From positions 62,001-126,000 of the forward strand of contig JAGOLX010000004.1 of assembly GCA_017993835.1 (NCBI GenBank): DNA of 64,000 bases. The letters are read 5' to 3'. The translations under genes were made by a program, and so were the position numbers. Positions 49,394-58,304 of this stretch are shown piece after piece; position 1 is the first letter of the stretch, and every line of letters begins with the position of its first letter. The stretch comes from Phycisphaerae bacterium (GTDB lineage: Bacteria; Planctomycetota; Phycisphaerae; Sedimentisphaerales; Anaerobacaceae). The notes under the pieces were generated by a model that worked only from the letters and a program-made list of their open reading frames with translations, made no database searches and was not told the origin of the DNA.

Positions 49394-50224
49394 CTATGGC
49401 GCCTTATCGACACCGGCACTCTTGAACAGATCCAGCCATCGGCTCCAGGCGTCCAGGTACTGGTCGCCTGAAACCAGAAAGCCGTCGTTGTGGCTGCCGG
49501 TAATCTCCACGAACTGCTTGGGTTCATGGGCCGCGTCGAACAGCCTGAGGCCGAAGTCAAACGGCACCAGTTCGTCCTCTTTGCTGTGTATCACCATAAC
49601 GGGGCAGCGGACCTTCCCGATATCGGCCAGCGTGTCATACCGGAACCTCGCGAACAGGCGCACCGGCATGTAGGGGAACATCCGCGCGGCCATGTCCGGG
49701 AATGAGGTGAACGCGCTCTCCACCACCAAGGCCCTCGGCCCGACCTCGGCGGCCAGATGGGCCGCGATGCTTCCGCCAAGGGATCGACCACACACGACGA
49801 TCCTGTTCGCAGGGATCTGTTTGACCTGCGTCAGCCAGTCAAAGGCGGCGCGGGCATCGAGGTAGGTGCCTGCCTCGCTGGGCGATCCTTCACTGTTACC
49901 ATAACCGCGGTAGTCGAAGACCAGGCAGTTCAGACCCAGCTTGTGAAAGAGCTCGGCACTGCCCAGAAGGTGCATGATGTTGCCACCGTTTCCATGGCAG
50001 AACAGGACGGTGAAGTGGGCGTCCGGGCCGGGAATGTACCAGCCGGCGAGTTTGACTCCGTCCCGGCTGCGAAGGACCGCGTCTTCATAGGACAGGCCGC
50101 GATCGGTCGGAGTGAGGGCCACTTCGCGGGCAGGCCGATACAGCAGCTTCGCCTGCAGGAGAAACAGCATGAAACCCCAGAGCACGTAGACCAAGGCCGC
50201 CAAGACAACGACATGTAGAAACAT
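49394..50224 (-). CDS. Membrane-anchored alpha/beta hydrolase
   Basis: A 276-residue protein with an N-terminal membrane anchor (LHVVVLAALVYVLWGFMLFLLQAKLLY). The hydrolase shows FCHGNGGNIMHLL (oxyanion hole), FDYRGYGNSEG, the nucleophile elbow VVCGRSLGGSIAA (GxSxG), the acid in SKEDELVPF and the His in GSHNDGFL. It resembles the YqkD/BEM46 group of serine hydrolases, whose substrates are unknown. ATG 50224 is chosen because the protein then begins with the membrane segment; the ribosome site is weak, and a longer start at 50323 is possible. Divergent from ispG. Confidence 0.85.
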   Translation of the reverse strand: MFLHVVVLAALVYVLWGFMLFLLQAKLLYRPAREVALTPTDRGLSYEDAVLRSRDGVKLAGWYIPGPDAHFTVLFCHGNGGNIMHLLGSAELFHKLGLNCLVFDYRGYGNSEGSPSEAGTYLDARAAFDWLTQVKQIPANRIVVCGRSLGGSIAAHLAAEVGPRALVVESAFTSFPDMAARMFPYMPVRLFARFRYDTLADIGKVRCPVMVIHSKEDELVPFDFGLRLFDAAHEPKQFVEITGSHNDGFLVSGDQYLDAWSRWLDLFKSAGVDKAP

Positions 50225-50329
50225 GGACCGGACTCTCGAAACTGGCCATCGTCTTTTTCTCTTCGCAATCAAACGGTTTCCCTCCAGAAGTCGCCGCGGT
50301 GACCACGCGCAGCAGGCGAGCATTTTAGT

Positions 50330-50358
50330 TTGCCCGGTATGGCAAGACAAGCTACAAT
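50330..50358 (+). promoter_or_regulatory. Promoter of ispG, apparently leaderless
   Basis: TTGCCC (50330-50335), a 17-base spacer and TACAAT (50353-50358). The GTG start at 50365 is 7 bases beyond the -10 box, so transcription should begin at or beside the start codon. No Shine-Dalgarno exists. Confidence 0.6.
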
Positions 50359-50364
50359 CTCCGC

Positions 50365-51423
50365 GTGATTACGCGAAGAACGACGACAACCGTACACGTT
50401 GGCTCCGTGCCGCTTGGTTCCAGTGCCCCCGTGGTGATCCAGTCGATGACGAAGGTTCCCACGACGGACATCGACCGCTGCGTGAGCCAAGTCGAGGAAC
50501 TGGTCCGGGCAGGTTGCGGGCTGGTTCGCATCGCGGTGCCGCGGAAGGCCGACACGGAGGCCTTCCGCCAAATCGTCCAGGCGGTCCGCGTGCCGCTGGT
50601 CGCGGACATCCACTTCAGTCCCGCGCGGGCCATCGAAGCGATCGAAGCCGGCGCCGCCAAGATCCGCCTGAACCCGGGCAACGTCAAGAACCGGGACGAC
50701 ATCCATCGCATCATAGACGCCGCCAAGGCACACAATGTCGCCATCCGCGTCGGCGTCAACGAGGCCAGCATTCGGGACCTGACGCAGGAGCCGATCCCCT
50801 TCTCGGAGCGAGTGGACCTCATGCTTGCGGAGATGACGCAGTACGTGCGACTTTTTGAGGATCGGGGTTTCGACCGGCTGGTGCTCAGCGCCAAGACCAG
50901 CGACACGCTGCGAACCATCGAGGTCAACCGACGGATCGCGACGGCCTTCCGTTATCCCCTGCACCTGGGCCTGACCCACGCCGGCCTGCCCGAGCACGCG
51001 AGAATCCCTTCCGCCATCGCCCTGGGGACTCTGCTGGCCGAGGGGATCGGCGACACGATCCGCGTCAGCGCCGCGGGCGATCCGGTAATCGAGACCGGGA
51101 TGGCCAAGGAGATCCTTGTTTCGCTGGGTCTCCGTGAACGACCAGGGGTTGAGCTGATCGTCTGCCCCACGTGCGGGCGCACGGAAATCGACGTGGTCGG
51201 GCTGGCTCGCAAGGTCGAGCAGGCCATCCGGTCGCTCGACAAGCCGCTTCGCATCGCCGTGATGGGTTGCGTGGTCAACGGGCCGGGCGAGGCCGCAGAT
51301 GCCGACTTCGCCATCTGCGCCGGGAAGGACAAAGCCTATTTCTATCGCAATGGCCAGAAGATCGCGACGGCGTCCGAATCCGAGATCATCCCCAGGCTGC
51401 TGGAGACGCTGGCTGCCCTGTAG
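50365..51423 (+). CDS. ispG: 4-hydroxy-3-methylbut-2-enyl-diphosphate synthase
   Basis: A 352-residue [4Fe-4S] enzyme of the methylerythritol phosphate pathway that converts MEcPP to HMBPP. Fe-S ligands are visible in ELIVCPTCGRTEID and AVMGCVVNGPGEAADAD. The N-terminal TIM-barrel contains VQSMTKVPTTD, DIHFSPARAIEAIEAGAAKIRLNPGN and GVNEASI. It starts with GTG, and a -10 box ends 7 bases earlier, so the transcript is likely leaderless. The next pathway enzyme, ispH, is encoded about 5 kb away at 55752. Confidence 0.96.
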   Translation: MITRRTTTTVHVGSVPLGSSAPVVIQSMTKVPTTDIDRCVSQVEELVRAGCGLVRIAVPRKADTEAFRQIVQAVRVPLVADIHFSPARAIEAIEAGAAKIRLNPGNVKNRDDIHRIIDAAKAHNVAIRVGVNEASIRDLTQEPIPFSERVDLMLAEMTQYVRLFEDRGFDRLVLSAKTSDTLRTIEVNRRIATAFRYPLHLGLTHAGLPEHARIPSAIALGTLLAEGIGDTIRVSAAGDPVIETGMAKEILVSLGLRERPGVELIVCPTCGRTEIDVVGLARKVEQAIRSLDKPLRIAVMGCVVNGPGEAADADFAICAGKDKAYFYRNGQKIATASESEIIPRLLETLAAL

Positions 51424-51452
51424 CGAAACGAACAGAGGGAGGCTCGACCCAC

Positions 51453-52154
51453 GTGACCGCTGAAACCCGAGACATGCTGCGAAGGCTTGGAGTCGCGGTG
51501 GTCTTCGGCATCGCCTTCGCGTACATCGAATCGGCGGTCGTGGTCTATCTGCGCGCGATCTTCCATCCGCGCGGCTTCACGTTCCCGCTGGAAGTGTTCG
51601 GCGTCACGCCCGAAGCGAAGCGGCTCTTCCTGACCGAGGTCGGGCGGGAGGCGGCCACCCTCGTGCTGATTCTGACAGCCGCATGGCTCTTCGGACGTCT
51701 GGCGCAGGAGCGAGCCGCCTGCTTCCTGGTCATCTTCGCCGTGTGGGACGTGTTCTATTACGTCTGGCTCAAGGTCCTGCTGGATTGGCCGGCGTCGATC
51801 ATGGACTGGGACGTGCTGTTCCTGATCCCTGTGGTCTGGGCGTCGGCGGTCCTGTACCCGGTGCTCGTGTCGGCACTGATGTTCGCATTCGGCGTGGCGA
51901 TCCTGTATCGCTGCGCACACGGACAGCCTCTGGCCATCACTCGCTGGGACTGGCTGGGCTGGCTCGCTTCGACATGTATCGTCATCGCGGCGTTCTGCCT
52001 TGGAGGCAGACGAATCACGCAGGCGGACTATGCGGAGTGCTTCCCCCTGTGGCTCTTCGCAGCGGGCTTCACGCTGGGCGTCTGCGTTTGCGCCCGGGCG
52101 ATGAGCAGGCGAAACGGACGTCGGGAGTTGCAGACGGCTGCCGCGACGGCATAG
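51453..52154 (+). CDS. Hypothetical integral membrane protein
   Basis: A 233-residue protein with about six hydrophobic segments (VAVVFGIAFAYIESAVVVYL, ATLVLILTAAWLFG, FLVIFAVWDVFYYVWLKVLLDWP, VLFLIPVVWASAVLYPVLVSALMFAFGVAI, GWLASTCIVIAAFCLG, LFAAGFTLGVCVCARAM). The start is a GTG with GAGGGAGG 10 bases upstream. It follows ispG by 29 bases. YIESAVVVYLR and WDVFYYVWLK are probably conserved in a planctomycete family, but I recognise no function. Confidence 0.65.
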   Translation: MTAETRDMLRRLGVAVVFGIAFAYIESAVVVYLRAIFHPRGFTFPLEVFGVTPEAKRLFLTEVGREAATLVLILTAAWLFGRLAQERAACFLVIFAVWDVFYYVWLKVLLDWPASIMDWDVLFLIPVVWASAVLYPVLVSALMFAFGVAILYRCAHGQPLAITRWDWLGWLASTCIVIAAFCLGGRRITQADYAECFPLWLFAAGFTLGVCVCARAMSRRNGRRELQTAAATA

Positions 52155-52187
52155 GAACCATGAGACTTATGGGACCTATTCGACTTC

Positions 52188-53327
52188 TCAACTGGGCTGC
52201 GTCGTAGACGGGCTCGGGCTGGAGGGCCGACGCCAGCCGGAGCGGCGCCCCCCTTCGGCCTGCGCGTCGGCACTGCCGTCCTGCGAGATGAACGACTCGA
52301 ACCGCCCGAAGATCATCTTGCCCGCCGAGGTTTGCAGGGAACTCGTCACACTCAGAATGATGTCCCTGCCGATCTTGCTCCGCGCCCCCTCGACGACGAT
52401 CATCGTCCCGTCGTCCAGGTAGCCGATGCCCTGATCGGCCTCTTCCCCCGGCTTGACGATCCGGACTCGCATGGTCTCGCCGGGCAGGGCCACGACCTTG
52501 AGCGAGTTCGCCAAGTCGTTGATGTTGACGACATCGACCCCGCGGACCTGGGCGACTTTCGTGAGGTTGTAGTCCGTGGTGACCAGCCGGCCATTGTAGA
52601 TTTTGGCGAAGAGCATCAACTTCTGATCGACTCCCTTGGCCTCCTCGACTTCCGCCGCGGAGGTCTCGTCGATCTCCACGTCGATGGTGGAGCTGGCCTG
52701 CATCTTCTTGAGCACGTCCAGGCCGCGACGCCCGCGGTTGCGCTTGAGCTTGTCCGAGGAATCCGCAATGAGCTGCAGCTCGTTCAGAACGAAGCGAGGC
52801 ACCACAACCGGGGCGTCGAACAGGCGGCTCTCGCACAGGTCCGCGATTCGACCGTCAACGATCGCCGAGGTGTCCAGGACCAGCGGTCTCGACCCCTTCG
52901 TCTGCTTGGCAAACTCGACATACGGGATGACGAAACGGAAATCGTCCTTCGTCCGCATCACGATGCTGATCGTGAAGTAACAGATGCAGATTCCAAACAT
53001 CCATTTGATCGCCAGGCTGGCCCGGGGTACCAGCGGGATCTTGTACGTCTCTCCGATCATATCCACGGCCTGGGCCAGCACGGCGGCAATCAGCATGCCG
53101 ACCAGCAGGCCGAAGAACACGCCCGCGAGGGCGGTGAGCTTGCGCTTGGGCGTCAGGATGTCGAGCAGCAGGAAGAACACGACCAGTCCGAGCCCACTGA
53201 TCACGACCGCCCACCAACTGTTGGAGTTGGCGCCATCGGAGAGAACCGTGGAAGCGGCATTGACCATCAACACCGAGATCACGATGATGATGAAGATACC
53301 CCTGAACAGCCAGAGCAGCATCGCCAT
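52188..53327 (-). CDS. YacL-like PIN-TRAM membrane protein
   Basis: A 379-residue protein. The N-terminus contains four membrane segments (LFRGIFIIIVISVLMV, AVVISGLGLVVFFLLLD, LAGVFFGLLVGMLIAAVLA, MFGICICYFTISIVM). A PIN nuclease domain follows, with acidic active-site residues in PLVLDTSAIVDGRIADL and later LFAKIYNGRLVTTDYNL. A TRAM RNA-binding domain comes next (LPGETMRVRIVKPGEEADQGIGYLDDGTMIVVEGA). This matches Bacillus YacL. The last 30 residues are a basic, Ser/Pro-rich tail not usual in the family. A TTGCGG-17-TATAAT promoter (53372-53400) and AAGGAG site support the start. Confidence 0.92.
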   Translation of the reverse strand: MAMLLWLFRGIFIIIVISVLMVNAASTVLSDGANSNSWWAVVISGLGLVVFFLLLDILTPKRKLTALAGVFFGLLVGMLIAAVLAQAVDMIGETYKIPLVPRASLAIKWMFGICICYFTISIVMRTKDDFRFVIPYVEFAKQTKGSRPLVLDTSAIVDGRIADLCESRLFDAPVVVPRFVLNELQLIADSSDKLKRNRGRRGLDVLKKMQASSTIDVEIDETSAAEVEEAKGVDQKLMLFAKIYNGRLVTTDYNLTKVAQVRGVDVVNINDLANSLKVVALPGETMRVRIVKPGEEADQGIGYLDDGTMIVVEGARSKIGRDIILSVTSSLQTSAGKMIFGRFESFISQDGSADAQAEGGRRSGWRRPSSPSPSTTQPS

Positions 53328-53371
53328 GACTCCTTATGTATGAACCAAAGAAATATGACAGAAGACAACCC

Positions 53372-53400
53372 ATTATAGCGTCCGGCGCTCTCCGCCGCAA
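53372..53400 (-). promoter_or_regulatory. Promoter of the PIN-TRAM gene
   Basis: Minus strand: TTGCGG (53400-53395), a 17-base spacer and TATAAT (53377-53372), 45 bases before the ATG. MITE copy 3 begins 27 bases upstream of the -35. Confidence 0.6.
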
Positions 53401-53426
53401 TGACTACATCCGAGCGACAGCGACGC

Positions 53427-53618
53427 GGGTGCACGTCCGTATCTGCACTGATGCGATGGAGGTCCAGTAGGACCGTGGGTTGTCATTCCCGCGCAAGCGG
53501 GAATCCACTCTCCAGGTCGCGCCCGGTCCCGCGGTCCCTGGATTCCTGCTTGACGCAGGAATGGCAGGGTCGATTCCCAAGGCTCGAAACGACCCACCTA
53601 CAAGCATGAACTGCGCCC
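53427..53618. repeat. MITE-like palindromic element, copy 3
   Basis: About 192 bp starting GGGTGCACGTCCGTATCTGC and ending GAACTGCGCCC. It contains the two core hairpins, TCATTCCCGCGCAAGCGGGAA and TCCTGCTTGACGCAGGAATGG. Seven-base direct repeats GCGACGC flank it (53420-53426 and 53619-53625). It lies between the rpsA end and the promoter of the PIN-TRAM gene. Confidence 0.88.
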
Positions 53619-53697
53619 GCGACGCGCCCGCCCGCCGGCGGGATCTCCGACCTCCGTCGTGAGAGGCGAGCGGAGACGCCCGCCCCAGAAATACGAA

Positions 53698-53727
53698 ACG
53701 GGCCTTCCCTTGATTGGGAAGGCCCGT
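53698..53727 (-). terminator. Intrinsic terminator of rpsA
   Basis: A perfect 12-bp stem (ACGGGCCTTCCC with GGGAAGGCCCGT) around a 6-base loop, followed on the minus strand by TTTCGTATTTC. It lies about 36 bases past the rpsA stop. Confidence 0.85.
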
Positions 53728-53762
53728 ATGGTACTGCCATTCTCATCCTTCGCTCGGTCGGA

Positions 53763-55607
53763 CTACCCCTCCGTCGGAGGCTCGGGACTGGGCTCTTGCG
53801 AGTCGCCGCTGGCAGCTTTGGCCTGGGCTCGTTTCAGGAGCGCGTCCTTGATGCGGAGGGTATCGCCGCCGGCGTCGCCGGTCGCGACAGGCCGGGGGGC
53901 CTGCTTCGACGTTTTCTTCGGCGCGGCTGCCGGCGCGGCGTGATCCTCGGGGGCCGGGGCCGCCGCCCACTGGACTCTTCGCAGGCTCAGGCCGATCTTG
54001 CGGGCTTCGGGATCGACCTTCAGAATCTTCACTTCGACCTCGTCGCCCGGCTTGACCACGTCCTGCGGCTTGTCGATCTTGTGATCGGCCAGCTCGGAGA
54101 TGTGCAGCAGGCCTTCCAGCTCGGATTCCAGCTCGACGAACGCGCCGAAATTGGTCAGCTTGGCGATCTTGCCCTTGATGATCTGGCCCGGGATGTACTT
54201 CTCGGGAATCGCGTGAATCCAGGGATCCTCACTCATCTGCTTCATGCCCAGCGAGATCCGCTGCTTCTCCTCGTTGACCTCGAGGACGACGCACTTGACC
54301 TCCTGGCCCTTCTGCAGGGCCTCGCTCGGATGGCCGTACTTGCGGGTCCAGCTCAGGTCCGAGATATGGATCATGCCGTCGATGCCCGGCTCGATCTCGA
54401 CGAACGCGCCGAAATTGGTCATGCTGCGGACGTTCGCGGTCACGATGGTCCCCGGCGGATACTTGCGGGCCGCCAGTTCCCACGGATTCGGCTCCGTCTG
54501 CTTCATGCCCAGCGAGATCTCCTGCTTCTCCTTGTTCACGTTGAGCACGACCACCTGAATCTCGTCGTCGAGGTTGACCATCTCGCTCGGGTGCGAGAGC
54601 CGACGGGTCCAGCTCATCTCGCTGATGTGGACGAGACCCTCGATCCCATCTTCCAGGCGAACGAACACGCCGTAGTTCATCACGTTGACGACCTTGCCGC
54701 CGACGCGGGAACCGACCGGGTACTTGTTCTCGACGTTCTCCCACGGGCTCGGCTGCTTCTGCTTGAGACCCAGGGAGATCTTCTCGTTCTCCTTGTCCAC
54801 GCCGATGACGACACACTCGATCTCCTGATCGATGTTGACCACTTCGGACGGGTGGGAGATCCGGCCCCAACTGAGGTCGGAGATGTGCAGCAGGCCGTCC
54901 AGGCCGCCGAGATCGACGAACACGCCGAAGTCGGCGATGTTCTTGACGACGCCCTTGCGGAGCTGTCCAACCTCGATCTCGTTGAGGATCTTGTCCTTGC
55001 TGGCCTTGCGCTCTTCCTCGATGAGCTTGCGGCGGGAGACCACGATGTTGCGGTTCTCCACGTCGATCTTGAGGACCTTGCACTCGACTTCTTTGCCGAT
55101 GAACCGGCTGATGTCTCCGGGCTTGCGAATATCCACTTGCGAGGCGGGCAGGAAGACGGGGACGCCGATATCGACGAGCAGGCCGCCCTTGATCCGGCGG
55201 ATGACCCGGCCCTTGACGACGTCGCCCTCCTTCTTCGTGTTGATGATGTACTCCCAGCCTCGGATCATGTCCGCTTTGCGTTTGCTCAGCAGGATCAGTC
55301 CACTTTCGGAGTCGGTGTCCTCCAGGAGGACCTCGATCTCCGTGCCCGGCGCCGCCTCTTCAGGAGTATCGAATTCACCCGCATCGACCACCCCCTCGCT
55401 CTTGAGGCCCACCTCGACGATCACGTCGTTGCCGATCTGCGAAACGATCGTGCCCTTGAGAATGGTGCCCGGCAGACGAGAATCCACTTTCCGCTGGAGC
55501 ACTTGTTCGAGGTATTGGTTCTCCCCGTCCCCGAACATCTCCTGAATCTGCTGTTCCAGCTTCTCGTCGGACAAACCCAGCCTGTTGATTAAATTCCGAT
55601 CTACCAT
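53763..55607 (-). CDS. rpsA: 30S ribosomal protein S1
   Basis: A 614-residue protein with six consecutive S1 RNA-binding domains. The N-terminal pair is diverged (GTILKGTIVSQIGNDVIVEVGLKSEGVVD; KGRVIRRIKGGLLVDIGVPVFLPASQVDIR). The last four are near-identical repeats with DFGVFVDLGGLDGLLHISDLSW, NYGVFVRLEDGIEGLVHISEMSW, NFGAFVEIEPGIDGMIHISDLSW and NFGAFVELESELEGLLHISELAD. An Ala/Pro-rich, Lys-rich tail follows. It binds mRNA at the ribosome and is also used by leaderless transcripts less than by others, which is relevant to the leaderless genes nearby. It ends at a clear terminator. Confidence 0.95.
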   Translation of the reverse strand: MVDRNLINRLGLSDEKLEQQIQEMFGDGENQYLEQVLQRKVDSRLPGTILKGTIVSQIGNDVIVEVGLKSEGVVDAGEFDTPEEAAPGTEIEVLLEDTDSESGLILLSKRKADMIRGWEYIINTKKEGDVVKGRVIRRIKGGLLVDIGVPVFLPASQVDIRKPGDISRFIGKEVECKVLKIDVENRNIVVSRRKLIEEERKASKDKILNEIEVGQLRKGVVKNIADFGVFVDLGGLDGLLHISDLSWGRISHPSEVVNIDQEIECVVIGVDKENEKISLGLKQKQPSPWENVENKYPVGSRVGGKVVNVMNYGVFVRLEDGIEGLVHISEMSWTRRLSHPSEMVNLDDEIQVVVLNVNKEKQEISLGMKQTEPNPWELAARKYPPGTIVTANVRSMTNFGAFVEIEPGIDGMIHISDLSWTRKYGHPSEALQKGQEVKCVVLEVNEEKQRISLGMKQMSEDPWIHAIPEKYIPGQIIKGKIAKLTNFGAFVELESELEGLLHISELADHKIDKPQDVVKPGDEVEVKILKVDPEARKIGLSLRRVQWAAAPAPEDHAAPAAAPKKTSKQAPRPVATGDAGGDTLRIKDALLKRAQAKAASGDSQEPSPEPPTEG

Positions 55608-55751
55608 ACGATGTCATTCCCCTGTGGAGTTCTGGATCTCGCCGGCCGATGCCCCACATACACACCGGCAGGCTCTCACAGCGTGTTGCAGTAACCTAAA
55701 AAGTTAGTCAAACGCTTTCGCGTTCCCGCCTACGCAGCGGAAACGGGTATT

Positions 55752-56603
55752 CTACTGTTCTTCGTCGAAGCTCTCCAGGTGCTTGACAAATTCGTCAATC
55801 ACCCAGTTCGGCGTGGACGCGCCGGCCGTTACCCCGGCCACTTGTCGGCCAAACAGTACACTTTTATCAAGTTCATCCCAATTCTGCAAGTGAAAGGTGG
55901 CGTTATTGTGATTTTTGCACAACTCCGCCAGCCGGCGGGTATTGGCGCTGTGGAGCCCCCCCAACACGAACATGATATCCACCTCCTGGCACAGGGCAAT
56001 CGCGGATTCCTGGCGTTTTACTGCCTCCTTGCACAGGGTGTTGATGACCTTCAGCTCGCGAAAGCTGCCCCGACCGATGGCCCCCAGCATCCGCCCGAAG
56101 TGTTCCGGACTCTGCGTGGTCTGACAGACGATCCCGAGCCGCTTGTCCGAGGGCAATTTGCCCAGGTCCTGCTCGTCCGCAACGACCGCGACGTGCTGGA
56201 CACACCCCATAACCCCCTGGACCTCAGGGTGATTCTCCTCCCCGATGATGACGACCTCGTATCCCTCCTCTTCAAGCTGTTTGGCGATCTCCTGGACGCG
56301 TTTGACCAGAACGCAGGTGGCGTCGACGATCCGCAGACCCTTCTCGCGGAGCCGATCCAGTTCCTGCGGCGCAACCCCGTGGGAACGGATCAGGACCGTC
56401 CCGGAATCGACCCCTTCGGCCGACTGGACCGTCTGCAGGCCGGCGGTGGCCAGACGCTCCACGACGTCTTTGTTATGGATGATCGGCCCGAGACTGTAGA
56501 CCCGCTCCTGCGGACCAGACTCAGCCAGAATCCGCTCGGCCGTGCGGATGGCATTCCGAACCCCGGGACAGAACCCGCATTTCGCTGCGACCCTGACCTT
56601 CAT
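55752..56603 (-). CDS. ispH: 4-hydroxy-3-methylbut-2-enyl diphosphate reductase
   Basis: A 283-residue [4Fe-4S] enzyme for the last MEP pathway step, giving IPP and DMAPP. The three cluster cysteines are in AAKCGFCPGVRNAI (C12), VDATCVLVKRVQ (usual ATCP is ATCV here) and VINTLCKEAVKRQ. GPIIHNKDVVERL, SHGVAPQE and the C-terminal TAGASTPNWVIDEF are conserved. The ATG at 56603 is the family-like start, with only a weak ribosome site (ATGGGGTTTCT). It lies upstream of rpsA on the same strand (144 bases apart), an arrangement that recalls the ispH-rpsA fusions found in other phyla. Confidence 0.95.
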   Translation of the reverse strand: MKVRVAAKCGFCPGVRNAIRTAERILAESGPQERVYSLGPIIHNKDVVERLATAGLQTVQSAEGVDSGTVLIRSHGVAPQELDRLREKGLRIVDATCVLVKRVQEIAKQLEEEGYEVVIIGEENHPEVQGVMGCVQHVAVVADEQDLGKLPSDKRLGIVCQTTQSPEHFGRMLGAIGRGSFRELKVINTLCKEAVKRQESAIALCQEVDIMFVLGGLHSANTRRLAELCKNHNNATFHLQNWDELDKSVLFGRQVAGVTAGASTPNWVIDEFVKHLESFDEEQ

Positions 56604-56745
56604 AGAAACCCCATTACTGACCCGGCACGACCCTTGTTCAGGACTGCGCCGAATGCCGATAGAAAGAACGGGAGCGGATGCAAACCACCCGCTCCCGCAT
56701 TCGTTCACCCTTGCAGGCCGGTTCAGTCCGGCAACCGTGTTCGCA

Positions 56746-57417
56746 CTACTCCAACGGTTCGACCCAGAGATTACGATACTCGATCGGAGCCCCCTCGCTC
56801 TGAAGACAGATCCTGCCGGACTTGTCGGAGCACTTCGTAGCCACGTTCTGCAGGACGCCATTGACCATAACCACGACCCAGTCGTCCTTGCAGACGATAT
56901 CATATTGGTTCCATTCGCCAAGCGGCTTTTCGCTGCTCTCGCGCAGCTTGACAGTCCGACGGCCTTCGACCCGCCTGCCGCCTTTGGCGTGCTCGGCGTG
57001 CTCGACGCCCCCAATGACCCAGAAATCGCCCGCGTTCCCCGAGGCCAACTGGCACTCCAGACTCCGCGGCCAGACCACGTCCTGACCGCTCGCGTGGACC
57101 AGCACGCCGTTGTTGCCCGCCCTGCCCGGCCATCGCCACTCGACGTGCAGATGGTAATCGGCATAGGAGGCCTCGGTGCGCATGTAGCCGACGGGACTGC
57201 CTGTGCACTTCAACACGCCGTCCGCGACGGACCAGGTGTCGTCGACGTTCTTCGACGCGTCCGATAGGAACCGCACCCAGCCCGTGAAATCGACGCCGTT
57301 CCAGAGCGGGGTCTTCTCCTTCGGCACGATCGTCCCGCCGGTCTGCATCGCCAGTACGGGAACGAACAACGATACCGCGATCAGCACCCCCCCGAAAAGA
57401 GCCTTTGTCGCCCGCAT
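56746..57417 (-). CDS. DUF1080 (3-keto-disaccharide hydrolase-type) secreted protein
   Basis: A 223-residue exported protein with a cleaved signal peptide (TKALFGGVLIAVSLFVPVLAMQ). It is a bare DUF1080 domain: PLWNGVDFTGWVRFL, WSVADGVLKCTGSPVGYMRTEASYADYHLHVEWRW, GNNGVLVHASG, RSLECQLASGNAGDFW, GEWNQYDIVCKDDWVVVMVNG and GRICLQSEGAPIEYRNLWVEPL. The GNxG and SLECQL elements are well preserved, so it is probably a functional 3-keto-sugar hydrolase. AAAGGAG precedes the ATG. It is third of the four DUF1080 genes and is followed on the same strand by ispH. Confidence 0.88.
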   Translation of the reverse strand: MRATKALFGGVLIAVSLFVPVLAMQTGGTIVPKEKTPLWNGVDFTGWVRFLSDASKNVDDTWSVADGVLKCTGSPVGYMRTEASYADYHLHVEWRWPGRAGNNGVLVHASGQDVVWPRSLECQLASGNAGDFWVIGGVEHAEHAKGGRRVEGRRTVKLRESSEKPLGEWNQYDIVCKDDWVVVMVNGVLQNVATKCSDKSGRICLQSEGAPIEYRNLWVEPLE

Positions 57418-57597
57418 CCTGCGTTCTCCTTTCGTCGCACGTCACGCTCGCCGCTCGAGCGGGAAGCGGAGGACGCGCCCTGCTGCAATCCACAATCCTC
57501 TATCGTCAATCATCTGACCCCCTACAGAGGCCAGCGTGCTTGCAGCGATCCGTCGGCCCTCATGTTAGTCGCTGATCCCGACGAATCGCCTTTATCT

Positions 57598-57625
57598 GAT
57601 CGGCGTGCTTTCGCACGCACGGATC
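57598..57625. other. GAAA-tetraloop hairpin after the DUF1080 gene
   Basis: On the minus strand GCGTGC-GAAA-GCACGC forms a 6-bp stem with a GNRA loop, about 17 bases past the stop of the 57636 gene. No poly-U run follows, so it is an mRNA 3'-end structure rather than a typical terminator. Confidence 0.5.
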
Positions 57626-57635
57626 ATTCCGACTC

Positions 57636-58304
57636 CTACAGTCCCCGAATCCGCACGTTGCGGAACTCGACCCGGCTGCCGTGACTCTGCAGGCCGATGT
57701 ACCCGCCGTCGCGCATCAGGCCGGGGTGTACATCCGCCTTATAAGGATAGTACGTCACATCCGTGTCAACGATCTTTCTGCCGTTGAGGGCGACTTTGAT
57801 TCGCGTCCCGCGGGCGGTGATGACCATCGTTTGCCATTGCTCGGCCTGTTTCGTCGCCCGCTCCGACGGCGCCTGAACGTCGTAAATGCTCCCGGTGTAC
57901 TGGTGCGGGCTCAGGTCCCGCCATTGCTCGGCGTAGTCGTCCAGGATCTGGATTTCCATGCCTGCGTAAGCGGGATCGCCCTCCAGAGGCGAGCGGATGA
58001 AGACCCCGCTGTTGCCCCCAGGCGAGACGCGGAACTGAAGCGACAGCCGGAAGTCGTCATACTGGCGGAGCGTCGCCAGCCACCCGCCGGCCTGCCCCTC
58101 GGTGGACAGGATGCCATCCCGAAAGCACCACGTCCCCTGCGCCCCGCCGATCTGCTGCCAGCCGATCAGGCCGGTCGAGAGCAGGTCGTCGCCGCCTGCG
58201 AGAGCGAGCGACCAGTCCTCACGCACATGCCAGCGCGAGCAGGAGCCGGCCCCCAAGACCACCGCCAGCAGCAGAACTGCGGAAATCGCTTTCGTCCCAT
58301 TCAT
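57636..58304 (-). CDS. DUF1080 (3-keto-disaccharide hydrolase-type) lipoprotein
   Basis: A 222-residue lipoprotein with signal ISAVLLLAVVLGAGSC (lipobox GAGSC). The domain carries LIGWQQIGGAQGTWCFRDGILSTEGQAGGWLATLRQYDDFRLSLQFRVSPGGNSGVFIRSPLEGDPAYAGMEIQILDDY, a strong match to DUF1080 with GGNSGVFIRSP and EIQILDD, and the end GYIGLQSHGSRVEFRNVRIRGL. GGAGG sits 8-12 bases before ATG 58304. It lies upstream of the DUF1080 gene at 56746 on the same strand, 218 bases apart, so the two may be duplicates that diverged. Confidence 0.88.
   Translation of the reverse strand: MNGTKAISAVLLLAVVLGAGSCSRWHVREDWSLALAGGDDLLSTGLIGWQQIGGAQGTWCFRDGILSTEGQAGGWLATLRQYDDFRLSLQFRVSPGGNSGVFIRSPLEGDPAYAGMEIQILDDYAEQWRDLSPHQYTGSIYDVQAPSERATKQAEQWQTMVITARGTRIKVALNGRKIVDTDVTYYPYKADVHPGLMRDGGYIGLQSHGSRVEFRNVRIRGL

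Noticed and set aside
53796-55592. A 598-codon plus-strand frame opposite rpsA
   Set aside because: It mirrors the S1 repeats on the other strand and has no recognisable protein features or ribosome site.
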